Below, piece after piece: positions 22,208 through 30,795 of a DNA stretch of 64,000 nt. Below the pieces are notes generated by a model that was given only the letters and a program-made list of their open reading frames with translations, was not told where the DNA came from and made no database searches. The stretch lies in contig JANQEE010000009.1 in the NCBI GenBank assembly GCA_028278525.1, forward strand, positions 1-64,000, read 5' to 3'. The translations under genes were made by a program, and so were the position numbers. Origin of the DNA: Minwuiaceae bacterium. Its GTDB lineage: Bacteria > Pseudomonadota > Alphaproteobacteria > Minwuiales > Minwuiaceae. How positions within the stretch are numbered: the stretch's first letter is position 1; every line of letters starts with the position of its first letter.

Positions 22208-22407
22208 CTACCTCCCACGCAGGTAAACCAGCCAATAGACCAAAGCTACAAACACGCTACCGCCGACGATATTGCCGAAGGTGACGGAAACCAGATTGGC
22301 GATCAGGTCGGCAGCTTGGCCTTGGCGACGCCCGTGTTTTCCACCCGCGCCGCGATTTCCGCCGGGCTGTAGGCATCCATAGCGCGCTGGATCTCCGTTT
22401 GCGTCAT
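22208..22407 (-). pseudogene. Formate/nitrite transporter (FNT family) internally deleted pseudogene
   Basis: Read from the ATG at 22407 the frame gives a typical FNT N-terminus (AMDAYSPAEIAARVENTGVA, then KAKLP) and stops at 22303. In another frame the segment right after it encodes the FNT C-terminus (LIANLVSVTFGNIVGGSVFV, then ALVYWLVYLRGR) and stops at 22208. A complete FNT protein has roughly 270 residues, so about 200 central codons with most membrane helices are missing and the join is out of frame. An FNR-type box remains upstream. Confidence 0.85.
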
Positions 22408-22441
22408 AGGATTGCATAATAGCCATACGGCCGCCGGCGCT

Positions 22442-22455
22442 GTGATTTGGATCAA
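22442..22455. promoter_or_regulatory. FNR/FixK-type box
   Basis: GTGAT-TTGG-ATCAA (22442-22455) matches TTGAT-N4-ATCAA with one mismatch. It is centred about 41 bp upstream of the FNT pseudogene start codon, and 53 bp upstream of osmC on the other strand. Anaerobic control would suit a nitrite or formate channel. Confidence 0.55.
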
Positions 22456-22501
22456 ACGCCACTATCATCGCCATAACAGGCAACCTTAGGACTAAGCGGT
22501 C

Positions 22502-22981
22502 ATGAGCCAGGAGCATCACTACCGGCTGCGCACCACCTGGACCGGTGCGGCGGAAGGCCCGACGACGAAGTACAACGCCTATTCGCGCGAGCACACCATC
22601 GAAATGGACGGCAAGCCGGTTCTGACCGGGTCGGCGGACGCGGCGTTCCTGGGCGACGCGGCCCTGTACAACCCAGAGGACTTGCTGGTCGCGGCGCTGT
22701 CGTCCTGTCACATGCTGGCGTACCTCGCGACCTGCGCCAGCGCCCGGGTTCCGATCCTGGCTTACCAGGACGACGCCACCGGTACGATGCTGCAGAAACC
22801 GGTCGGCGGCCACTTCACCGAAGTGACGCTCAGGCCGCGGGTCACCATCGCCAACGCCGACCAGATCGAAAAGGCGCGCGACTTGCACGCGGTGGCGGCC
22901 CGGCAATGCTTCATCGCCGGGTCCGTCAACTTCCCGGTACACCATATCCCGGAAATCCAAGCGGCCGGCGCGGCGGCCTGA
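22502..22981 (+). CDS. OsmC family protein (peroxide-type reductase)
   Basis: A 159-residue OsmC/Ohr-fold protein, expected to reduce organic hydroperoxides through two cysteines. The first lies in LVAALSSCHMLAYLATCA and the second in AARQCFIAGSVNFPV, matching the paired redox cysteines of the family. The N-terminal part (HHYRLRTTWTGAAEGPTTKY) fits the YhfA/OsmC-like branch. It is divergent from the FNT remnant and lies 48 bp before the thioredoxin-like gene. Confidence 0.9.
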   Translation: MSQEHHYRLRTTWTGAAEGPTTKYNAYSREHTIEMDGKPVLTGSADAAFLGDAALYNPEDLLVAALSSCHMLAYLATCASARVPILAYQDDATGTMLQKPVGGHFTEVTLRPRVTIANADQIEKARDLHAVAARQCFIAGSVNFPVHHIPEIQAAGAAA

Positions 22982-23029
22982 CCGCAATGTGATTTGCCGT
23001 GCGCGCCGTGGCGGTGTTTGACTGCCGCC

Positions 23030-23545
23030 ATGCGCATATGTCTCCTCAGCGCCGTGTTCGCCAGCCTGGCTTTCTGTGCGGCCGCCAGGGCAGAGCCCGC
23101 AGCCCTGCCGTCTCTGGATCGACTGGCCGCGTTGCGCGGCGAAGCCGCAACGGTCGGGGAACTTCCCGGCAAGGTGGTCGTGGTAACCTTCTTCGCCAGT
23201 TGGTGCCCGCCCTGCCGCTGGGAGTTCCAGCATCTGAACGCGGTGCGCGACGCCTACCCGGCCGACGATGTCGCCATATTGGCGATCAATGTGTTCGAAG
23301 ATTTCGACGGCTTGTCGAGTCCAGAGAAGCTGGAGGCGTTTCTCGACGATACGGCGCCGCGTTTCGCCCTGCTGAAGGGCGACAAGGCGACGCGCGAAGC
23401 GTTCGGCGGCGTCGACCGCATTCCGACACTGTTCGTCTACGGCCGCGACGGCCGGCTTGCCTACCGGTTCGTACATGAACGCGACGCGGAAAAGACTCAC
23501 GCCACCGAAACCGAATTGCGCGCCGCGATAGAACCGTTGTTGTAG
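23030..23545 (+). CDS. Exported TlpA-like thioredoxin-domain protein
   Basis: A 171-residue periplasmic thiol-disulfide oxidoreductase. The N-terminus is a signal peptide (MRICLLSAVFASLAFCAAAR, then AEPAALP). The thioredoxin domain contains the active site WCPPC in VVTFFASWCPPCRWEFQHLN and the cis-proline region RIPTLFVYGRDGRL. The Trp-Cys-Pro-Pro-Cys site suggests a reductant for periplasmic proteins, as in TlpA/ResA. I prefer the ATG at 23030 because it places the signal peptide at the start; the frame opens at 22994. Confidence 0.88.
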   Translation: MRICLLSAVFASLAFCAAARAEPAALPSLDRLAALRGEAATVGELPGKVVVVTFFASWCPPCRWEFQHLNAVRDAYPADDVAILAINVFEDFDGLSSPEKLEAFLDDTAPRFALLKGDKATREAFGGVDRIPTLFVYGRDGRLAYRFVHERDAEKTHATETELRAAIEPLL

Positions 23546-23558
23546 TACGAGTCTGTCA

Positions 23559-23584
23559 GAAAATGCGTCTGGAGACGCATTTTC
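23559..23584 (+). terminator. Stem-loop after the TlpA-like gene
   Basis: GAAAATGCGTCT (23559-23570) and AGACGCATTTTC (23573-23584) form a 12-bp perfect dyad with the right arm carrying TTTT. It lies 13 bp after the stop codon and is a plausible intrinsic terminator. Confidence 0.6.
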
Positions 23585-23589
23585 AGGCG

Positions 23590-23670
23590 CCAAGCCGGCC
23601 CGCGCCCCCGTCCCAACCACCCATGGGGTTACCCTTGGGGTGGTTGGGACGGGGGCGGGGGCCGGCTTGG
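23590..23670. repeat. 33-bp inverted repeat with G-rich arm
   Basis: The arms 23590-23622 and 23638-23670 pair over 33 bp with one mismatch, around a 15-nt spacer. The right arm (GGGTGGTTGGGACGGGGG onward) has four or more G-runs. Spacer length and the pattern GGGTGG-N2-GGG-N2-GGGG match the repeat at 12636-12718. It separates the TlpA-like gene from the sortase target gene. Confidence 0.9.
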
Positions 23671-23798
23671 AATGCTTGAACGGACGTCCGCCATTTCACC
23701 GCCACAATCCGTCTCCAAATCGCCAAGTTCGGCGCTCAATTCTGCCGGATTGCAATGCCCCGATTGTCATCGTCGAGAATCGATTGGGGACATTCATC

Positions 23799-25970
23799 AT
23801 GCCGATGCGCTTCGACCGTCTTTTCAAGATCAATACCGACTTTCCAAGCCTGCTGCTCAACGCGACGATTGCACTTCTGCTGCTGGCCCTGCTGATCCTG
23901 CCGCGGGCGGCGGCCGCCGGCGACGAGGTGGCCGGCGGCCTGCTGCTGCGGTCGGAGTCGGGGGAGAGCTACGCCAAGGCGCCCGCCGTCGAGACCGATG
24001 TCCGGATCGACGTCACCGGCGTGGTCGCCCGGACGACGGTGAGCCAGCGCTTCCAGAACCCGACCGGACGCTGGATGGAGGGCATCTACGTCTTTCCGCT
24101 GCCCGAGGACGCCGCGGTCGACAGCTTGACCATGAAGCTCGGCGACAAGGTGATCGCCGGCGTCATCGCCGAGCGGGAGAAGGCGCAAAAGGCCTACTCG
24201 GAAGCGAAATCCGAGGGCCGGGCGGCGTCCCTGATCGAGCAGGAGCGGCCGAACATGTTCACCGCGTCGGTCGCCAACATCCCGCCCGGCGACGCCATCT
24301 CCATCTCGATCGAATACCAGGAGAAGCTGACCTGGCGGGACGGCGGTTTCGGCCTGCGCATGCCGCTGGTCGTCGGCCCCCGCTACATCCCGCCGCTGCG
24401 TCCGTTGATGGTGGTCGGCGGCGGCCCGTCCCTGGTGACCGACCCGGTGCCAGACGCCGGGCGCATTACGCCGCCGCTTAGGCATCCGGACAGCGGCCTG
24501 GCCAATCCGGTTCGGATTTCGATCTCGCTGAACGCCGGCATGCCGCTGACCGACATCCGGAGCGCCAGCCACAAGATCGCCATCGCCGACCACGATGCCG
24601 AGCGGGGCGACGGCCCGATCACCGTTACATTGGCCGCCGGTCCGGTGCCGGCTGACCGCGATTTCGTGCTCAACTGGAAACCGGCGCCCGGCACCATGCC
24701 GAAGGCGGTGATGTTCGAACAGGTGGGCGAAACCGTCCGTCACGTCATGATGATGGTGATGCCGCCGGCAATCGCCGCGGACAGCATCCAGGGCCTGCCG
24801 CGCGAGGTGGTTTTCATTCTGGACACGTCCGGGTCCATGCATGGCGACTCGATTGCCCAGGCCAAGGCTGCCATGAAGTTCGCACTGGAGCGTCTGCGCG
24901 CGGAAGATCGCTTCAACCTGATCCGTTTCAACAACACCTACTCGAAGCTGTACCCGGAGGCGCAGCAGGCCACGCCGGACCGGATCCAGCAGGCGCTCGG
25001 CTACCTCGCGGCCCTGGAAGCGGAAGGCGGCACGGAAATGCTGCCGGCGCTGAAAGCGGCCCTGGACCGCAAGAGCGACCCCAGCCGGCTGCGCCAGGTT
25101 ATATTTTTAACCGACGGCGCGATCGGCAACGAACGTGAATTGTTTCGGCATATTGCATCGCGCCGGGGCGACAGCCGGCTGTTTCCCATCGGCATGGGTT
25201 CCGCCCCGAACGGCCATTTCATGACCCGCGCCGCCCGCATCGGCCGCGGCACCTACACCTTTATCGGCGATCTGGGGCAGGCCTCGCCGAAGATGGCCGA
25301 CCTGTTCCGCAAGCTGGAACGGCCGGCGATTACCGATCTGAGCGTGCGCTATCCCGGCGGCGTGGAGGCCGAAGCTTATCCGGACGTGCTGCCGGACCTT
25401 TATCACGGCGAACCGCTGGTGCTGACCGCGAAACTGCCGCTCCAGCCCGCCGGCGATGCCGAGGTCGGCGGCCGGATCGCCGGGGAGCGCTGGTCGACCC
25501 TTGTCTCCTTCAACTCGGTTCCGGCAAACGCGGGCATCGGCAAGCTATGGGCGCGCGACAAGATTGCCGCACTGAACGAATCCCGCGCCTTCGGCGTCGA
25601 GCAGGACCAGGTGCGCACGGCGGTGACCGAGGTTGCCCTGGCCTACGGGCTGGTCACCGAACACACCAGCCTGGTTGCCGTGGATGTCACCCCGATCCGC
25701 CCGACCAACGTGCCGTTGGACAGCGCGGACGTGCCGCTCAACCTGCCCGACGGCTGGTCCTACGACGCCCTGACGGGGGGACAGGTCGAGGAGCGGGAAG
25801 CCCGGGCCAAGGCGGCGCCGGCACCGCTGCAACTGGCCTCGTTCGCCAATCGAACCGCCGTGCATCTGCCGCAGACCGCAACGCCGGCGGGGCTGTACCT
25901 TCTGACCGGCCTGACCGTGTTGGCTCTGGGTATCCTGCTGCTGGTCGTACTCCGGCGGAAGCCGGCATGA
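23799..25970 (+). CDS. Marine proteobacterial sortase target protein (VIT-VWA, LPXTG-like)
   Basis: A 723-residue surface or envelope protein. The N-terminal signal segment spans about residues 18-40. A vault inter-alpha-trypsin (VIT) domain follows (about 45-180; RWMEGIYVFPLPEDAAVDSL). A von Willebrand A domain has the MIDAS motif DTSGSM at 342-347. The C-terminus is a sorting signal: LPQTA at 690-694, a hydrophobic helix, and the basic tail RRKPA. This matches the TIGR03788 family, the sole known substrate of class GN sortases. The ATG at 23799 follows GGGGA at 23786-23790. Its stop overlaps the sortase start. Confidence 0.93.
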   Translation: MPMRFDRLFKINTDFPSLLLNATIALLLLALLILPRAAAAGDEVAGGLLLRSESGESYAKAPAVETDVRIDVTGVVARTTVSQRFQNPTGRWMEGIYVFPLPEDAAVDSLTMKLGDKVIAGVIAEREKAQKAYSEAKSEGRAASLIEQERPNMFTASVANIPPGDAISISIEYQEKLTWRDGGFGLRMPLVVGPRYIPPLRPLMVVGGGPSLVTDPVPDAGRITPPLRHPDSGLANPVRISISLNAGMPLTDIRSASHKIAIADHDAERGDGPITVTLAAGPVPADRDFVLNWKPAPGTMPKAVMFEQVGETVRHVMMMVMPPAIAADSIQGLPREVVFILDTSGSMHGDSIAQAKAAMKFALERLRAEDRFNLIRFNNTYSKLYPEAQQATPDRIQQALGYLAALEAEGGTEMLPALKAALDRKSDPSRLRQVIFLTDGAIGNERELFRHIASRRGDSRLFPIGMGSAPNGHFMTRAARIGRGTYTFIGDLGQASPKMADLFRKLERPAITDLSVRYPGGVEAEAYPDVLPDLYHGEPLVLTAKLPLQPAGDAEVGGRIAGERWSTLVSFNSVPANAGIGKLWARDKIAALNESRAFGVEQDQVRTAVTEVALAYGLVTEHTSLVAVDVTPIRPTNVPLDSADVPLNLPDGWSYDALTGGQVEEREARAKAAPAPLQLASFANRTAVHLPQTATPAGLYLLTGLTVLALGILLLVVLRRKPA

Positions 25971-26539
25971 GCGGCCGGCGCCGGACCGTCGTTCTGGCCG
26001 GCGTGCTGCTGACCCTGGCGGGCACGGGCCTGGCCGGCCAAGGCGGCTACATCCACGCAAAGGCATGGGCCGCGCAGATGCTGATGGCGCATGCCTGGAA
26101 CCGGGCCCTGGCGGGCGAGACCGAGGCGAAGCCATGGCCCTGGGCCGATAGCTGGCCGGTCGCCCGCCTGCGCCTGCCCGACCACGGCATCGAGCAGTAC
26201 GTGCTGTCGGAGGCGAGCGGCCGCGCCCTGGCTTTCGGCCCGGGCCATCTGCCGCAATCGGCCAAGCCGGGCAGCGCCGGCGCCAGCATCATCGCCGGGC
26301 ATCGGGACACACACTTCCGGTTTCTACGGGACATCCAGCCCGGCGACAGGATTGAGGTGGAAACCGCCGACGGCGCGGTGCATCGTTTTCGGGCAAGCAC
26401 CCATTACGTGCTGCCGACGCCCGACCTGACGCTGGACCCCGCGGTGACCGAGCCCCGCCTGATCCTGGCCACCTGCTGGCCGTTCGACGCCGTCAGCCCG
26501 CGCGGACCGGAACGTTTTGTGCTGATGGCGCGGCAATAA
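25967..26539 (+). CDS. Class GN sortase (marine proteobacterial type)
   Basis: A 190-residue membrane-anchored cysteine transpeptidase. Residues 7-25 form the N-terminal anchor. The catalytic triad is visible: H112 (IIAGHRDTHFRFL), C170 (ILATCWPF) and R183 (PERFVLM). It corresponds to TIGR03784, sortases of Gram-negative marine bacteria that have one target encoded next door. The ATG overlaps the target stop (ATGA), so the pair is translationally coupled. The attachment point of the cut target is not known in such bacteria, which lack a Gram-positive wall. Confidence 0.93.
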   Translation: MSGRRRTVVLAGVLLTLAGTGLAGQGGYIHAKAWAAQMLMAHAWNRALAGETEAKPWPWADSWPVARLRLPDHGIEQYVLSEASGRALAFGPGHLPQSAKPGSAGASIIAGHRDTHFRFLRDIQPGDRIEVETADGAVHRFRASTHYVLPTPDLTLDPAVTEPRLILATCWPFDAVSPRGPERFVLMARQ

Positions 26540-26610
26540 CCGCGGGCCGGGCCTCCGCCGCCGACGAGCCCCTGGAAATCGAGGGCCACGCGGGCATATA
26601 ACTAGCTACC

Positions 26611-28863
26611 ATGGAAGGCTTGGCGGAACAGAAGGCGCGGTTCGACCGCTCGCTGCTCGAAGCGGAGCAATCCGTGTGGTTGCCGGAGCGGCCGGAACGG
26701 CCGGAAAAGAGCGAAGGCGGCATCCCCTTCGACCTGGCCAGCGACTTCGAACCGGCCGGCGACCAGCCCGAGGCCATCGCCGAACTGATCGCCGGAATCG
26801 ACGCGCAGGAACGCGATCAGGTTCTGCTGGGCGTCACCGGTTCCGGCAAGACCTTCACCGTCGCGCAGGTGATACAGCATTGTCAGCGCCCGACCCTGAT
26901 CCTGGCGCCGAACAAGACCCTCGCCGCCCAGTTGTACGGCGAGATGAAGAGCTTCTTCCCGAACAACGCGGTCGAGTACTTCGTCTCTTATTACGACTAT
27001 TACCAGCCGGAAGCCTACGTCCCCCGGACCGACACCTATATCGAGAAGGACGCCTCGATCAACGAACAGATCGACCGGATGCGCCACTCCGCCACCCGGT
27101 CTCTGCTGGAACGCGACGACGTGGTTATCGTGGCGTCGGTGTCCTGCATCTACGGTATCGGGTCGGTCGAGACCTATTCGGATATGACCCTGCCCCTGAA
27201 GGTCGGGCAGACCATGGATCAGCGCCGGCTGCTGGCGCGGCTGGTCGAGATCCAGTATCGGCGCAACGACCAGAACTTCGTGCGCGGATCGTTCCGGGTG
27301 CGCGGCGACGTGATCGAAGTGTTCCCCGCCCACCTGGAGGACCGCGCCTGGCGGATCTCGCTGTTCGGCGACGAGATCGAACAGATCGTCGAGTTCGATC
27401 CGCTGACCGGCGAACGCGCCGGCGACCTGAAGCTGATCAAGATCTACGCCAACAGCCACTACGTGACGCCGAAGCCGACGCTGCAGCAGGCATCCAAGCA
27501 GATCAAGATCGACCTCGCCGCGCGGCTGGAAGAGCTCAACCGCGAGGGCAAGCTGCTGGAGGCGCAGCGCCTGGAGCAGCGCACCCAGTTCGATCTGGAG
27601 ATGATGGAGGCGACCGGCTCCTGCGCCGGCATCGAGAACTACTCGCGCTACCTGACCGGCCGACCGCCGGGCGCGCCGCCGCCGACCCTGTTCGAGTACC
27701 TGCCCGAAAACGCCATGCTGTTCGTGGACGAGAGTCACGTCACCGTGCCGCAGATCGGCGGCATGTTTCGGGGTGATTACCGGCGCAAATGGACACTGGC
27801 GGAGTTCGGGTTCCGGCTGCCGTCCTGCGTCGACAACCGGCCGCTCAAGTTCGACGAATGGAATTCCATGCGGCCTCAGTCGTTATACGTATCGGCTACT
27901 CCCGGATCGTGGGAACTGGAGCGGACCGGCGGCGTGTTCGTCGAGCAGGTGATCCGGCCGACCGGCCTGATCGATCCGGTCTGCGATATTCGCCCGGTGG
28001 AAAGCCAGGTCGACGACCTGCTGCACGAATGCCGCGCCTGCGCCGAGAAAGGCCAGCGCGTGCTGGTCACCACGCTGACCAAGCGGATGGCGGAAGACCT
28101 GACGGAATACCTGCACGAGGCCGGCGTCAAAGTCCGCTACCTGCATTCGGACATCGACACGCTGGAGCGGATCGAGATTATCCGCGACCTCAGGCTCGGC
28201 GTGTTCGACGTGCTGATCGGCATCAACCTGCTGCGCGAGGGCCTGGATATTCCGGAATGCGCATTGGTCGCGATCCTGGACGCCGACAAGGAAGGCTTCC
28301 TCCGCTCCGAAACCTCGCTGGTGCAGACCATCGGCCGCGCGGCCCGCAACGTCGACGGCCGGGTCATTCTCTATGCCGATCAGATGACCGGCAGCCTGAC
28401 CAAGGCGATCGAGGAGACCGACCGGCGGCGCGAGAAGCAGCAGAAGTACAATGCGGAGAACGGCATCACCCCGGAATCGATCCGCAAGAACATCGGCGAC
28501 ATCCTGGAAAGCGTCTACGAGGCCGACCGGGTCGACGTCGACCTGGGAACCGAGGGTGCCGAACATCTGGTCGGCCACAACCTGAAGGCTCACATCGCCG
28601 ACCTGGAGAAACGGATGCGCGAGGCGGCCGCTGATCTGGAGTTCGAGGAGGCGGCCCGCCTGCGCGACGAGATCCACCGCCTGGAGAATTCGGAACTGGA
28701 AATCGGCCTGGACCCGAAAGCGCGCCCGCGCGGCGGCCTGCGCGAGGCACCGGCCACGGCCTTGAAAGGCGAGAACACCGCGCCACTGGCCCGGGGCCGC
28801 TCCACCGCCGGCCGGCCCGGCCTGAACAGCATTTATAAAAGCCGCAAACGATCCGGGCCTTAG
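26611..28863 (+). CDS. uvrB: Excinuclease ABC subunit B
   Basis: Damage-verifying helicase-like subunit of nucleotide excision repair. The 750-residue product shows Walker A in [15 protein letters not shown], the beta-hairpin region [20 protein letters not shown], helicase motifs VGFRLPS-like and [11 protein letters not shown], and a C-terminal UVR motif ([20 protein letters not shown]) for UvrC contact. The N-terminal 30 residues are a slightly long acidic extension. uvrC lies elsewhere in the window (43.4-45.3 kb, opposite strand). Confidence 0.97.
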   Translation: MEGLAEQKARFDRSLLEAEQSVWLPERPERPEKSEGGIPFDLASDFEPAGDQPEAIAELIAGIDAQERDQVLLGVTGSGKTFTVAQVIQHCQRPTLILAPNKTLAAQLYGEMKSFFPNNAVEYFVSYYDYYQPEAYVPRTDTYIEKDASINEQIDRMRHSATRSLLERDDVVIVASVSCIYGIGSVETYSDMTLPLKVGQTMDQRRLLARLVEIQYRRNDQNFVRGSFRVRGDVIEVFPAHLEDRAWRISLFGDEIEQIVEFDPLTGERAGDLKLIKIYANSHYVTPKPTLQQASKQIKIDLAARLEELNREGKLLEAQRLEQRTQFDLEMMEATGSCAGIENYSRYLTGRPPGAPPPTLFEYLPENAMLFVDESHVTVPQIGGMFRGDYRRKWTLAEFGFRLPSCVDNRPLKFDEWNSMRPQSLYVSATPGSWELERTGGVFVEQVIRPTGLIDPVCDIRPVESQVDDLLHECRACAEKGQRVLVTTLTKRMAEDLTEYLHEAGVKVRYLHSDIDTLERIEIIRDLRLGVFDVLIGINLLREGLDIPECALVAILDADKEGFLRSETSLVQTIGRAARNVDGRVILYADQMTGSLTKAIEETDRRREKQQKYNAENGITPESIRKNIGDILESVYEADRVDVDLGTEGAEHLVGHNLKAHIADLEKRMREAAADLEFEEAARLRDEIHRLENSELEIGLDPKARPRGGLREAPATALKGENTAPLARGRSTAGRPGLNSIYKSRKRSGP

Positions 28864-28883
28864 CCGCCAGGTTCCAGGTCTGC

Positions 28884-28913
28884 GCGTGACGCATGGCAGT
28901 CCTTCGGTCACGC
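28884..28913 (+). terminator. Stem-loop downstream of uvrB
   Basis: GCGTGAC (28884-28890) and GTCACGC (28907-28913) form a 7-bp stem 20 bp after the uvrB stop, followed by CGTCTTTAATT. The rest of the 303-bp gap up to 29166 shows only a weak promoter-like pair (TTGGAT at 28923, TATAGT at 28945, 16-bp spacer). Confidence 0.45.
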
Positions 28914-29166
28914 CGTCTTTAATTGGATTTTCACCGAGATTCCCTATAGTCACACGTCCGCAACGAAATCGTCGTGCTCCGCGTTGGACATGGCGAGCGA
29001 CGTGCGATGGCCGACCGTAGCGTGCTTTCAATTCGACCAAGAGAAACAAGACTCTGATCGACGATGTCCCGGCTGGGTGGGCCGGCTTCGCGTTTGCCGT
29101 GCGAATGTCTACATCGTCAATCGAAGCGTTCGGTAAAGACCGGTTGGCGTTAAGGGCACGTTAGGA

Positions 29167-29367
29167 ATGACTATCTCGGTGGGGGACGTCGTCAAGTTCG
29201 CCGACAGCGGCCGCAAGGGCGAAATCGGCCGCGTCTGCAAGGACAATGGCATCACCGTCTGCGTTCATTTCAAGTCGTCCGGCTGCCTCAGGGTCGCCAA
29301 GGGCGATCTGGAGCCGGCCAGCGGCAACGCCCCGGAATGCAGCGAAGATTGCAAGAACGGCTGCTAG
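29167..29367 (+). CDS. Small cysteine-rich protein, SH3/KOW-like
   Basis: A 66-residue protein I do not recognise as a named family. The first two-thirds resemble a small SH3/KOW-type barrel (VGDVVKFADSGRKGEIGRVC, then a strand-rich segment). Six cysteines are present, three in the short tail PECSEDCKNGC, suggesting metal binding or disulfides. AGGA (29163-29166) directly abuts the ATG at 29167, which is too close for a normal site; a GTG at 29179 (12 bp from AGGA) is the other candidate start. Codon use is GC-rich and fits the host. Confidence 0.6.
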   Translation: MTISVGDVVKFADSGRKGEIGRVCKDNGITVCVHFKSSGCLRVAKGDLEPASGNAPECSEDCKNGC

Positions 29368-29383
29368 GCCAGACTGGCTCGAA

Positions 29384-29400
29384 GGCGGTCCCAAACCGCC
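29384..29400 (+). terminator. Short stem-loop after the cysteine-rich gene
   Basis: GGCGGT (29384-29389) and ACCGCC (29395-29400) with a 5-nt loop, 16 bp after the stop; the following sequence is not a clean T-run. Confidence 0.35.
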
Positions 29401-29585
29401 GCCTTAAGACCTCCTTAAACGTTGCCAAGTAAAGACGGCTGTCGAATTCCAGAGGTACTGCGCGCGCACCGTGGACGCATCGATTTTCCGGGCCGTCGGG
29501 AGCCGCCGGCGGCATTGGGTGACGGAGAACCGAGGCGGTCGCAGCCGTGTTCCACGGACGTGTCACACCGGGGGAAAGGCTTACG

Positions 29586-30482
29586 ATGATCAAGAGATGG
29601 GCTTTGTTTCTGGCTCTGTTCGTCGTAGCGCTTTCGACGGTCACGATCGGCCCGGCGGCCATTGCGCCCGCCGTCGCCCAGGAAGCCAAGGCTCACCCCG
29701 ACTACCGGCGTGCCATCGAACTCGCCAACGAGCAGCGTCTGTTGTCGCAACGGCTGATCAAACAGCTTCTGCTGGTCGCCCTGGACGTCGACAAAGCGCA
29801 GAACATCGAGAAAATGCGGCAAGATCAGGAAACGTTCGACGCCGTGCTGCGGGGCCTTCGGGACGGCGACCCCCAGTTGAAGCTGGCCGGCACCGCCGAC
29901 CCGGCGATCCTCGATAAGCTCCGCAGGGCCGAGGAAATCTGGCCCCTGTTGAACGCGGTTATCCGGGAAACCCTGGACGGTGGTACCGTGGCGCCGGGCC
30001 AGCTGACCACCGCCGCGGACCTCAATCTGCCGCTGTTGCGGACGTTGGACGAGACGGTTGCCGCCTACCAGGAGGCGTCCCGCTCGACCGGCCTGTTTTC
30101 GGTCCTCCGGGTCGCCATCGACCTTGCCGTACAGCAGCAGCTGCTCAGCCAGAAGATGTCGAAGGAGTTCTTCTTCATCGCCCGTGGCCACGATGTGGCG
30201 CGGTCCAGGCGGCAGCTGACCGACACAATCGACCAATTCGACACCAGCCTGTCCGCTCTGATCGAGGGCGATCCGCAGCGCTCCCTGCTGCCGGCGCCGA
30301 CGCCTCGAATCAAGGCCCAGCTCCGGTCGGTTCAACGGCTGTGGCAGATCTTCCAGCCGCTGCTGGAAAGCGGCCTGAGGTCCGATCAGATCCCGACCGA
30401 GACCGTGCGGCAGATCGCCGAAATGAATCTGGTTCTCCAGCAGGAGATGGGCGCCGCCGTCGATATGTTCGAGGCGCTTTAA
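29586..30482 (+). CDS. Exported protein with two PilJ-type sensory repeats
   Basis: A 298-residue protein with an N-terminal signal peptide (MIKRWALFLALFVVALSTVT, cleavage likely after AVAQ). Two copies of the PilJ/NarX-like four-helix motif follow, each with the hallmark Q-R/K-S-Q core: NEQRLLSQRLIKQLL near residue 49 and VQQQLLSQKMSKEFFFIARG near 185. This resembles the extracytoplasmic domain of type IV pilus chemotaxis receptors and nitrate sensors (pfam13675), but no cytoplasmic signalling domain is attached. It sits upstream of a histidine kinase gene, so a ligand-binding partner role is a reasonable guess. Confidence 0.75.
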   Translation: MIKRWALFLALFVVALSTVTIGPAAIAPAVAQEAKAHPDYRRAIELANEQRLLSQRLIKQLLLVALDVDKAQNIEKMRQDQETFDAVLRGLRDGDPQLKLAGTADPAILDKLRRAEEIWPLLNAVIRETLDGGTVAPGQLTTAADLNLPLLRTLDETVAAYQEASRSTGLFSVLRVAIDLAVQQQLLSQKMSKEFFFIARGHDVARSRRQLTDTIDQFDTSLSALIEGDPQRSLLPAPTPRIKAQLRSVQRLWQIFQPLLESGLRSDQIPTETVRQIAEMNLVLQQEMGAAVDMFEAL

Positions 30483-30795
30483 ACGATGCCCGGCCGATCC
30501 GGCCCCCAATTTCCATGAACCGGATCCATGAACCGGCCGGCGCATTAACCACACGTTTGGCGCGTGGCCTGGCTTTCAACCGAAATTCTTCCAAACCATT
30601 CACCATGCACGTTAACCGGCATTTTACCGCCGTCGTGCGATAACTCTCCCGGTTGCTTCGCCAGTCGATTGTTTGGGGGGACCCGATCGTTCCGTGAGCG
30701 AAACCTTAGCGTAAATTGTATCGAACTTGGCGCCCGCCGTGGCGCGGGTCGAGATCGTCCGCACGATCGACGCGAGGCTGAAAGGACTGCACGAC

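Noticed and set aside
22208-23620. 470-codon minus-strand frame across osmC and the thioredoxin gene
   Set aside because: Only its last about 33 residues are protein-like (FNT C-terminus); the rest is antisense to two well-supported genes.
30612-30626. CtrA-like site TTAA-N7-TTTA before the repeat kinase
   Set aside because: One mismatch in a short motif within an AT-richer gap is expected by chance, and there is no other sign of cell-cycle control.
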